Positions 8,613 to 14,314 of a stretch of DNA of 14,314 nt are shown here, one piece after another (within the stretch, counting starts at the first letter, position 1; every line of letters begins with the position of its first letter). The notes below the pieces were generated by a model that did no database searches, had not been told where the DNA came from, and worked only from the letters and a program-made list of their open reading frames with translations. The DNA is from DATDOO01 sp035293245 (lineage in GTDB: Bacteria > Pseudomonadota > Gammaproteobacteria > Methylococcales > Methylococcaceae), in contig DATDOO010000310.1 in NCBI GenBank assembly GCA_035293245.1, forward strand, positions 1-14,314, read 5' to 3'. Made by a program: the position numbers and the translations under genes.

Positions 8613-9280
8613 TACGGCGTCAGATCAATGTATGGGCGAACGGTTATCCAGGTTCCCAAATCCAAAATGCGGCGGTATGCATTTTCCGTTCCGTCTTCGG
8701 CCCTGTAATCTGCTTCGTTATCGCCACAGGTGTTCGCGCTGGCATTGGTCAATTTTGCCTGGCCACGCCAAACAATGGTTACGGTATAGGTACCGCTAAC
8801 GCCATTAGCCGGCCCGGTGACGCAGACAGTGGGTTTGACCAGACTGCTGTTCCAGATCCGCCGATGCCACTCCGCCAGATCGTATGCGGCAACCTGAGCG
8901 GCCGTGCACGTAGCCGTCCCACAGTCTGGATTAGACATTGTGGGCTCCGAGCCTCTAAGGCTCACCTCCGCTTCCTTGTATGAAACCAGTTGCGAATAGG
9001 TAATCGCCCCTAAAGACTGGGCCAAACACCCGCTGTAATCGGCATCCGTACAAACCGAATTCGAGCGCATGCGCTCCACCAAGTCGTTGGCGAGCGCGGT
9101 GGCTATGGATCGCTGGGCGGCTTCGCCGTTCGCCTGCTTGGATTTGACTTGCAATGCCGCAAGGCTGAGGAGTCCGATGGAAAACACCACCACGGTGATA
9201 AGCACTTCCACCAGGGAAAAACCGCGCTGTTTCGGAGCCATCCGCGGCTTGGCCATGCGAAAAACTGTGGTTACGGACAT
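8612..9280 (-). CDS. pilV: Type IV pilus modification/minor pilin PilV
   Basis: PilV (222 residues) is the second gene of the operon. The leader ends KQRG, followed by FSLVEVLITVVVFSIGLLSLAALQ. The cleavage site is thus after Gly20 with Phe +1 and Glu +5. The helix is followed by the PilV pattern QRSIATALANDLVERMRSN, and the C-terminal half has the strand VSGTYTVTIVWRGQ. Cysteines at several positions could form disulfides in the globular head. The ATG at 9280 has GGGAG 9 bases upstream and overlaps the fimT stop by 10 bases, so I keep this start. Internal ATGs at 9256 and 9241 would give shorter leaders (7 residues for the latter) and cannot be excluded. Confidence 0.9.
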   Translation of the reverse strand: MSVTTVFRMAKPRMAPKQRGFSLVEVLITVVVFSIGLLSLAALQVKSKQANGEAAQRSIATALANDLVERMRSNSVCTDADYSGCLAQSLGAITYSQLVSYKEAEVSLRGSEPTMSNPDCGTATCTAAQVAAYDLAEWHRRIWNSSLVKPTVCVTGPANGVSGTYTVTIVWRGQAKLTNASANTCGDNEADYRAEDGTENAYRRILDLGTWITVRPYIDLTP

Positions 9281-9867
9281 GACAGCGCACTCCCATCGGC
9301 GGCCTTGTCACTTGATCTCGGCCGCCCATTCGATGCGATGATCACGGCGCGGGCTTTGCTGGCACCTCGTGTGTCGCAGTAAGTGATTGTCCCCACCTGA
9401 GCGACATCCCCACCAGGCCGGTAAATCAACTTATTCTTGACGTTGTCATTTCCCTTGAATGCCGCAGCTGTATCACCGGAAATCGCGCCTTCTATACGGA
9501 TAACCGGCTTTTCGGCGTCATCCAAAGTGCCGTCGGCATCTGTATCCACAAAGACCAGCCAGCCGGAGCGCCAGGTAACCGCATCGTCCGTGCTGCAACT
9601 GGCACCATCCGAACTCTTGCAGAGAACAACGCGCGCGCCCCTCTTCACCGACTCCATGCGAGCATCCTGCAAGGAGGCGATCAGCGCGTTGATGGCCGCC
9701 GTGCGACGATTATCCAGCATCAGGTCGCGAAAACTGGGCGCCGCCAGCGTAACCAAGACGGACGCAACAACCAGCACCGTCATCAATTCGATGACGCTGA
9801 AGCCCCCCGCCCATCCGGGAGTCGGCACTGAATGGGGATGGCGTGACGGTCGCGGAAGCATTTCCAT
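9271..9867 (-). CDS. fimT: GspH/FimT family minor pseudopilin
   Basis: This is the first gene of the minor pilin operon (198 residues) and belongs to the GspH/FimT/FimU family. A long leader ends GWAGG, with FSVIELMTVLVVASVLVTLAAP after it: cleavage after Gly22, Phe +1, Glu +5. The globular part shows the GspH pattern: NRRTAAINALIASLQDARME (53-72), KRGARVVLCKS, then WRSGWLVFVDTDADGTLDDAE (99-119) and a late IIASNGRPR strand. In Pseudomonas the FimU protein in this position links the tip complex to the major pilin, and this gene probably fills that role. The name fimU would be equally defensible. AAGGA lies just upstream of the ATG at 9867. A second ATG at 9861 is in frame. Confidence 0.88.
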   Translation of the reverse strand: MEMLPRPSRHPHSVPTPGWAGGFSVIELMTVLVVASVLVTLAAPSFRDLMLDNRRTAAINALIASLQDARMESVKRGARVVLCKSSDGASCSTDDAVTWRSGWLVFVDTDADGTLDDAEKPVIRIEGAISGDTAAAFKGNDNVKNKLIYRPGGDVAQVGTITYCDTRGASKARAVIIASNGRPRSSDKAADGSALSCP

Positions 9868-10115
9868 TTTTCCTTATTACCTTGGCTCGAAGTGTAGTTC
9901 AAAAATGCACTTTCGGACACTGGCGGCATGCACGGTGGCCCAGCCGTATAGCGCTAATCTGTGATTCGTTCGACAGTTTTTGTGCTGTTTCTTCGCCGTG
10001 TCAATGCAATATTTTGTTTGGTGGGTCATCCTCATGGCCCACCGGCCCATGAGCCCTCAACTTAAGAACGGTCGACCTGCCCGAAAGCGTGATCGGCGAA
10101 ATCTTTGTTTATCGC
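9868..10115 (-). promoter_or_regulatory. Leader region of the minor pilin operon
   Basis: The 248 bp between the cyclase gene and fimT should contain the operon promoter. On the minus strand a perfect TTGACA (9999-10004) is the only clear -35-like hexamer, but the sequence 17 bases downstream (AAAAAC) is a poor -10. A better -10-like TATACG near 9946-9951 lacks a -35. I found no sigma-54 pattern (GG, 10 bases, GC) with good context. A hairpin with 10-bp arms lies at 10020-10043. The promoter assignment is tentative. Confidence 0.3.
10020..10043. repeat. Hairpin between the cyclase gene and fimT
   Basis: GGTGGGTCAT (10020-10029) faces ATGGCCCACC (10034-10043) across a 4-base CCTC loop. Nine positions pair as Watson-Crick and one is a G-T type pair on one strand. 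It lies about 75 bp beyond the stop of the cyclase gene. On the minus strand the stem is followed by AAACAAAATATT and not by a T run, so it is not a standard intrinsic terminator. Confidence 0.5.
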
Positions 10116-12194
10116 TCATGAGATGGCCCTGTAAAACCGATAAGCGTTCTTGCCGGCGCGCTTGGCGGCGTACATGGCTTCGTCGGCATTGTCGATCAAC
10201 CGTTCCACATCGGTGGCGTCGTCCGGGAACAGGGTGACGCCGATGCTGCTGGAAATGAGCGCAGTATTTCCCTCGAGATCGAACGGCTCGCTCAGCGCGA
10301 AGCGCAATTTCTCGCACACCGTCAGCACATCACCGGGCGGCCCGGTGTCGTAAAGGATGATGGTGAATTCGTCGCCGCCCAGGCGCGCCACGGAATCCGA
10401 CTCGCGCACGCAATCGAGCAGGCGCCGCGCGACCTGCTGGAGCAGGAGATCGCCGGCGTGGTGACCCAAGGAGTCGTTGACATCCTTGAAGCCGTCCAGA
10501 TCGACGAAGAGCACGGCAAAGCGCTTGTTTGCTCGCCGGGCGCGTTCGACCGCCTGTTCCAGGCGGTCGGTGAACAACGCGCGGTTGGCCAGACCGGTGA
10601 GGGGATCGTGGGTGGCCTGGCGGATGACTTCCTCTTCAGCCTGCTTGCGGGCGGTGATGTCGATCAACATGACGGTCAAAATGATTTCGCCGTCGACAAC
10701 CAGCCGGGACAGGGACGCTTCCGCGGGAAATTCGTCCCCGTCCTTGCGCAGGCCGTAGATGACCGGACGGTCGGCCATCGACCGTGTCGCTTCGCGACTC
10801 TGGGCGAAGAGTCTCAAATTGTGGCGATGCGCTTCGCGGAAGCGTTCCGGAAGAAGCATATCCAGGGGCTTCCCCAGCACTTCATGGGCCACGTACCCGA
10901 AAATCCGCTCCGCCCCCTGGTTGAATTGGATGACGATGCCGTTCGCATCGGTGGAGATGATGGCTTCGGCGGCCACCCGCAGAATGCCGGCCAACCGCCG
11001 GGTGCGATCTTCCACGATACGCTCCAGATTGGCGTAACTGGCTTGCAGGCGTTCGGCCATATGGTTGAACGCCTGGGCCAGATCGCCGATCTCGTCGCCC
11101 GGTCGCACGGACACGCGCTGCCCCAGATCCCCTTCGGCGATGCGTTGCGCGGCGAAACTCAAGTGGGTCACCGGATCGGTGACGCTGTGCGCCAGCCGCC
11201 GGGCCACGCCGGCCAGCAGCACGACGACCGCCGCCGCCAGTGCGCCGCTCAACCACAGCAGCAGGTAGATCGAGCCGAACGCCTCGGCCCGATCGATCTT
11301 GACCACCAAACCCCAGCGCGGCAGGGACAAATAACGCCAGGCGGCGATTACCGGCGTTCCCACATAGTCGACGGACGCGCCGCCGCCGCTTTCTCCGGAC
11401 AGCGCATGGGTCATGGGCAAGGCGCGCGCGCCATCCTTGAACGGTAGGCGAAACGTCAGGGGGGTCGACCGGTCTTTCCGCAACGGGGTCAAGTACAGCA
11501 TGCTGTCGCCGCGCAGTTGCCCCAGTACCGTTTCCGCCGTAGTAAAACGCGTTCCGCCGAGCTCCAGGACCGGCCAGAGCTTGGGGAAATCGAATCCCAG
11601 GGCTAGGACACCCGCCAAACGCCCATCCTCGAACAGCGGCGTGACGATGAAAGCCGACGTCGTCTGCGACGGCTCGCGGTCTTCGAATTCGGAAATCTCG
11701 TCCGAGGATGTGGACAACACGCGCCGCACCGAGGCGGCAAGCCGGGAGTCCCGATAGGGTGCGTCGAACACTTGAGGGATGGCATCCCCCTCCCGCGCCA
11801 CGTTGAAAACCACAACGCCGTCCGGCGCAATCAACATGAGATCGTGAAAATCTTCGGTCCGCGCGTACTTGCGGAAATAGTCGAGGTAGACCCCTTCGGC
11901 GCGGACGTAATCGGGTGAGCCCACCCCTTTCCGCCGCATAGCGGCCTCCAGTGCGGCGAACGCTTCAAGGGTGTGGGGCGAAAGCGCCAGTGTCCGCGCA
12001 CCGGATATTTTTTGCTGCAAATAGACGTCGATGAGACGCGCCTGGCGATCCGCGAGAACATCCAGCCAGCCGGTGATTTCGGCCCGCAGCAGACGCTCGG
12101 ATAACGCCACGTTCAGCGTTCCCAGCACCAGGGCGGAGGACACGCCGACCAACAGAAACAGCCCCAGCAGGCGCACGTACAGGCTTTTTCTCAT
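10116..12194 (-). CDS. Membrane diguanylate cyclase (Cache-HAMP-PAS-GGDEF)
   Basis: This gene encodes a 692-residue inner-membrane enzyme that should make cyclic di-GMP from two GTP. An N-terminal helix (about 5-27) is followed by a periplasmic double-Cache-like sensor (about 30-305, with DLMLIAPDGVVVFN and TPLFEDGRLAGVLALG). A second helix (308-332), a HAMP domain (331-384), a PAS domain (about 401-515, FNQGAERIFGY) and the GGDEF domain (from about 525, THDPLTGLANR) follow. The active site RLGGDEF (604-610) is intact, as are FVDLDGFKDVND and the inhibitory I-site RESD (597-600), exactly five residues before GGDEF. No EAL domain follows. GAGGT at 12204-12208 favours the ATG at 12194. An ATG at 12221 adds 9 residues but has no ribosome site. 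The ligand of the sensor is not known. Confidence 0.93.
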   Translation of the reverse strand: MRKSLYVRLLGLFLLVGVSSALVLGTLNVALSERLLRAEITGWLDVLADRQARLIDVYLQQKISGARTLALSPHTLEAFAALEAAMRRKGVGSPDYVRAEGVYLDYFRKYARTEDFHDLMLIAPDGVVVFNVAREGDAIPQVFDAPYRDSRLAASVRRVLSTSSDEISEFEDREPSQTTSAFIVTPLFEDGRLAGVLALGFDFPKLWPVLELGGTRFTTAETVLGQLRGDSMLYLTPLRKDRSTPLTFRLPFKDGARALPMTHALSGESGGGASVDYVGTPVIAAWRYLSLPRWGLVVKIDRAEAFGSIYLLLWLSGALAAAVVVLLAGVARRLAHSVTDPVTHLSFAAQRIAEGDLGQRVSVRPGDEIGDLAQAFNHMAERLQASYANLERIVEDRTRRLAGILRVAAEAIISTDANGIVIQFNQGAERIFGYVAHEVLGKPLDMLLPERFREAHRHNLRLFAQSREATRSMADRPVIYGLRKDGDEFPAEASLSRLVVDGEIILTVMLIDITARKQAEEEVIRQATHDPLTGLANRALFTDRLEQAVERARRANKRFAVLFVDLDGFKDVNDSLGHHAGDLLLQQVARRLLDCVRESDSVARLGGDEFTIILYDTGPPGDVLTVCEKLRFALSEPFDLEGNTALISSSIGVTLFPDDATDVERLIDNADEAMYAAKRAGKNAYRFYRAIS

Positions 12195-12249
12195 CGGCAG
12201 CCGACCTCGTTCGGTAGACATTCCATGCGAGCGGGAAAAAGATTCGCGT

Positions 12250-12264
12250 TATTTCCGGGAAATA
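12250..12264. promoter_or_regulatory. 15-bp palindrome upstream of the cyclase gene
   Basis: TATTTCC, a central G, then GGAAATA form a perfect 7+1+7 palindrome about 55-70 bp before the cyclase start at 12194. It lies in the only gap that could hold that gene's promoter, which starts just after the terminator of the upstream gene. Its symmetry and place suit an operator for a dimeric regulator, but no regulator is identified. Confidence 0.35.
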
Positions 12265-12300
12265 CCGTACATGCGCACTACCGCGCCATAAAAGCGCGGC

Positions 12301-12353
12301 ATAAAAAAACCGCCTTCCTGGCCGGGATTGTATACCCCGACCAGGAAGGCGGT
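12301..12353 (-). terminator. Strong Rho-independent terminator
   Basis: On the minus strand an 18-bp stem (12353-12336 with 12326-12309; ACCGCCTTCCTGG facing CCAGGAAGGCGGT) has one G-U pair and a 9-base loop. It is followed at once by a run of T ending about 12301. It lies 22 bp beyond the stop of the 543-residue gene and ends its transcript, so the cyclase gene downstream needs its own promoter. Confidence 0.93.
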
Positions 12354-12374
12354 GCGGAAGAGGGGCGCGGAAAA

Positions 12375-14006
12375 TCAGGCGCCGGCGGGCTGTGCGGCGC
12401 GGGGGCGATACAACTGGTAGTGGCGAAAATCCGTTGCGGCTTCGAGCAATTTGGCGAGACGGTAATTGCGCCATTGACCGTCCTGCTCCACCGTAATCCA
12501 TGCGCCCGCCGGCAGGCCGATGGACGGCAGCAGCAACGTGGCGGGATATTCGGAGTCGGGCTGGCCTGCAATCAGCACACCCTGAATCTTGCGTTGCGTC
12601 TCGCCCGCCACGTAATAAACCCCGACCGTGCCGGCGCGGTGGCTGAGCACTTCCATCTCGCCGACATCGCGGGTACCGTCCAGCGTCGACTGGCGGGCGC
12701 GTAAAATGCCGACCGCGACCTGACGGTTTTCCTGGAGGAATCCGACCACTTCGCCGCTTCCGGCCTTGCCGTGCTCCGTCCCCATCAGGCAGTAGCCTTC
12801 CGGCCCTGCATAGCGCAGATGACAGGTAAATGCCTGTCGCGCCGCAAGCACAACCGGGTTGCTGTCCTTCCAGATATCCTCGGCGGCGGGTGAAAAAGAG
12901 CCTCCCACCGAGCCAGGCGCCGCCAGGCTCAACGCATTGCCCCCACCGTCGGCCAAGGTGCGCTGCAAGTGCTCGACTTGCGGCGGCGTGAGGTTGCACA
13001 GCGCGGCGATCCCCGGCACGCCGGCGATGGCGGTGGTGCGCCGCCCCGTCCAGTGATCGAGCCGCCACATCAGGCCGAACAACTCGCTCTTGCCCAGAAG
13101 CAGGGCGACCCGCTGATCGAACGGTGCGCCCAGCACGCCCATCTGCATCAGTTCGGTCAACATCGGCAAAATGGCGATATAACGAATGTCCGGGTGCGCA
13201 CCGGCGAGCCGGCTGATATGCCGCGGCGGAACGGTGCCGGCCAGGTCCAGGTAAAAGCGTGTTTCCCGCCCTTGCGCATCGCGCTCGCGATGCAGGCCGA
13301 TCAGGTGGGTGTTTTCATCCAGAAAGCGGAACAGGTCGCCGATCTGCCGCTGCGGCAGGCGGGTCGGATTGGCCAGATGAAAGGCCAAAGTGCGGCGCAA
13401 CACATCCGCAGGCGTCGAGGAAGCAGTAGCGAATTCCTCTCCGGGTTCATAGACAGCGGTGTCGGCCAAGTGCAAGCGCTCGGCGAGAGCATACAGGCGG
13501 TTGATGTTTTCCCACAGGCGCGCAGGAGGGGCTTCGTAGACCTGGCTGACCAGCAGAAGCAGCAAGCTGTGCGACTGCAAGGCGCGGTGCAGGGCGGTGG
13601 CCTGCTGCGCAGGGGCGAAAACCGCCTCGAATTCCGGATCGCGGACCAGGCTCATGTAGCCCTCCACCAGTTCCACCTGAAAGTGGATCGCCAGCCGGGT
13701 CATCTTGAACGCCTTTTCTTCCAGCGGGAATCGCTGGTCTAAAAAGAACGGTTCGAAGTAGCGCGACTGCGCCAGCACCGGTGTACGCAGCCTCTCGAGC
13801 ACCTGCAGCCGGTGCATCGCCGGCAACGACTGGGCGTTGAGGCCCTTGAGCGCAGCGTAAAGCTGGCGGCAGTAATCTGCGGGAATTTCGCGCGGCAAGC
13901 GCTCCAGCCAATCCGCGACGCCCTTCGCGCTGGTGGAAAACGGCAGCCGCGGCACGGAACCGGGTGAACCGGCAACATGGGATTTGGAACTGATGGAAGC
14001 GTTCAT
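12375..14006 (-). CDS. Conserved protein with degenerate PilZ-like C-terminus
   Basis: This is a 543-residue cytoplasmic protein with no signal peptide or membrane segment. It resembles a proteobacterial family of about 550 residues sometimes labelled PilZ-domain protein or molecular chaperone. The N-terminal 180 residues look all-helical (LPFSTSAKGVADWLERLP, then LYALAERLHL). A mixed middle part follows. The C-terminal part has RYAGPEGYCLM (398-408), GEVVGFLQENRQVAVGILR (418-436), and GEMEVLSHRAGTVGVYYV (449-466), which resembles a PilZ-like beta barrel. The usual c-di-GMP motifs RxxxR and DxSxxG are not clearly present, so binding is uncertain. The ATG at 14006 has a near-perfect GAGGAGGT site 4 bases upstream. 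Transcription ends at the terminator at 12301-12353. Family membership is from memory and function is unknown. Confidence 0.75.
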   Translation of the reverse strand: MNASISSKSHVAGSPGSVPRLPFSTSAKGVADWLERLPREIPADYCRQLYAALKGLNAQSLPAMHRLQVLERLRTPVLAQSRYFEPFFLDQRFPLEEKAFKMTRLAIHFQVELVEGYMSLVRDPEFEAVFAPAQQATALHRALQSHSLLLLLVSQVYEAPPARLWENINRLYALAERLHLADTAVYEPGEEFATASSTPADVLRRTLAFHLANPTRLPQRQIGDLFRFLDENTHLIGLHRERDAQGRETRFYLDLAGTVPPRHISRLAGAHPDIRYIAILPMLTELMQMGVLGAPFDQRVALLLGKSELFGLMWRLDHWTGRRTTAIAGVPGIAALCNLTPPQVEHLQRTLADGGGNALSLAAPGSVGGSFSPAAEDIWKDSNPVVLAARQAFTCHLRYAGPEGYCLMGTEHGKAGSGEVVGFLQENRQVAVGILRARQSTLDGTRDVGEMEVLSHRAGTVGVYYVAGETQRKIQGVLIAGQPDSEYPATLLLPSIGLPAGAWITVEQDGQWRNYRLAKLLEAATDFRHYQLYRPRAAQPAGA

Positions 14007-14010
14007 GGCG

Positions 14011-14018
14011 ACCTCCTC
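14011..14018 (-). promoter_or_regulatory. Near-perfect Shine-Dalgarno for the 543-residue gene
   Basis: GAGGAGGT on the minus strand lies 4 bases ahead of the ATG at 14006. It is the strongest ribosome site in the window and fixes the start. It predicts efficient translation. Confidence 0.75.
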
Positions 14019-14126
14019 AAAGCGGTCGTGGATTCGTCAACGTCTGTCCTTTCGGACTTTGATTGAAAGCTTAGATATCCACGCGAGGAAAAAATGTCGC
14101 CTAAGTCACACTCTCGAATAAGTTAT

Positions 14127-14314
14127 TCAGCGGCTTGCGAAAACGGAAGATTCGCGCCCCCCGAGACTCCGCGCCAGCAAGGTCGCGGGATGAATCACCT
14201 CCACCCCTCGCAGACCGGAACGCAAATGCAGCGCACAGCCGATATTGGAAGTGACCAGGATGTCGGGCTTTGCCGCCCGTATCCGCTCCAGCAGCGGCTG
14301 GCGCAGTTGCCGCG
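14127..14314 (-). CDS. glcF: Glycolate oxidase iron-sulfur subunit, C-terminal part
   Basis: Only the last 61 residues are in the window, because the 5' end lies beyond the right edge. The reading frame runs from 14314 to a TGA at 14127-14129 and includes KPDILVTSNIGCALHLRSG and then VEVIHPATLLARSL. The motif SNIGCxLHL, with its Cys, and the VIHP(A/V)xLL ending match the last cysteine-rich (CCG) domain of GlcF-type proteins. In glycolate oxidase this subunit carries iron-sulfur clusters and passes electrons from the GlcD/GlcE flavoprotein. Related Fe-S subunits such as LutA/LldE or GlpC share the domain, so the symbol depends on the missing part. The gap of 120 bp to the next gene suggests that they are separate transcription units. 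Confidence 0.75.
   Translation of the reverse strand, partial: RQLRQPLLERIRAAKPDILVTSNIGCALHLRSGLRGVEVIHPATLLARSLGGRESSVFASR

Noticed and set aside
10020..10043. Intrinsic terminator for the cyclase gene
   Set aside because: The hairpin is real but no T run follows it on the minus strand.
9868..10115. Sigma-54 promoter for the minor pilin operon
   Set aside because: No GG and GC pair with the required 10-base spacing and flanking consensus was found on the minus strand.
10458..11447. 329-codon plus-strand frame inside the diguanylate cyclase gene
   Set aside because: It is antisense to a gene with clear HAMP, PAS and GGDEF motifs, and its translation has no recognisable features.

Overview
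The window (about 60% G+C) looks like a chromosomal segment of a gammaproteobacterium. The best guess is a methanotroph-like member of the Methylococcales. That rests on the order of the minor pilin operon (the fimT/fimU-pilVWXY1-pilE arrangement), on gene family resemblances, and on the style of the intergenic repeats at the left end. The lineage is an inference from memory, not a computed placement. I see no insertion sequence, phage gene, CRISPR array, tRNA or rRNA.

Layout. Positions 1-656 hold no convincing gene, apart from a possible 29-codon C-terminal tail at 1-90. This stretch is packed with inverted repeats and hairpins of a dispersed-repeat type. Next comes a divergent pair: an LEA type 2 outer-membrane lipoprotein (minus strand, 657-1127) and glucose-6-phosphate isomerase pgi (plus strand, 1406-3064), separated by a 278-bp gap. 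Everything from 3227 to the right edge is on the minus strand.

The core of the window is a six-gene type IVa pilus priming operon, transcribed from 9867 down to 3227: fimT/gspH, pilV, pilW, pilX, pilY1 and pilE. The genes overlap or nearly touch. Their products should form the complex that primes assembly and sits at the pilus tip. PilY1 is the large secreted, calcium-binding adhesin and the other five are minor pilins. Upstream, in the same orientation, is a membrane diguanylate cyclase (Cache-like sensor, HAMP, PAS, GGDEF with an intact active site and I-site). Before it lies a 543-residue cytoplasmic protein that resembles a proteobacterial family with a degenerate PilZ-like C-terminus; it ends in a very strong intrinsic terminator. 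The window closes with the C-terminal part of a glycolate oxidase iron-sulfur subunit (glcF-like).

Functional reading. The pilus tip genes, a c-di-GMP synthase and a possible c-di-GMP-responsive protein lie side by side. This suggests a locus for surface sensing and attachment, but the regulatory link is an inference from proximity. pgi, the LEA lipoprotein and the glcF-like gene look like ordinary chromosomal neighbours. I found no clearly novel system. The items most worth a second look are the hairpin cluster at the left end, the unusual N-terminal module of PilY1, the uncharacterised 543-residue protein beside the cyclase, and a 15-bp palindrome in front of the cyclase gene.
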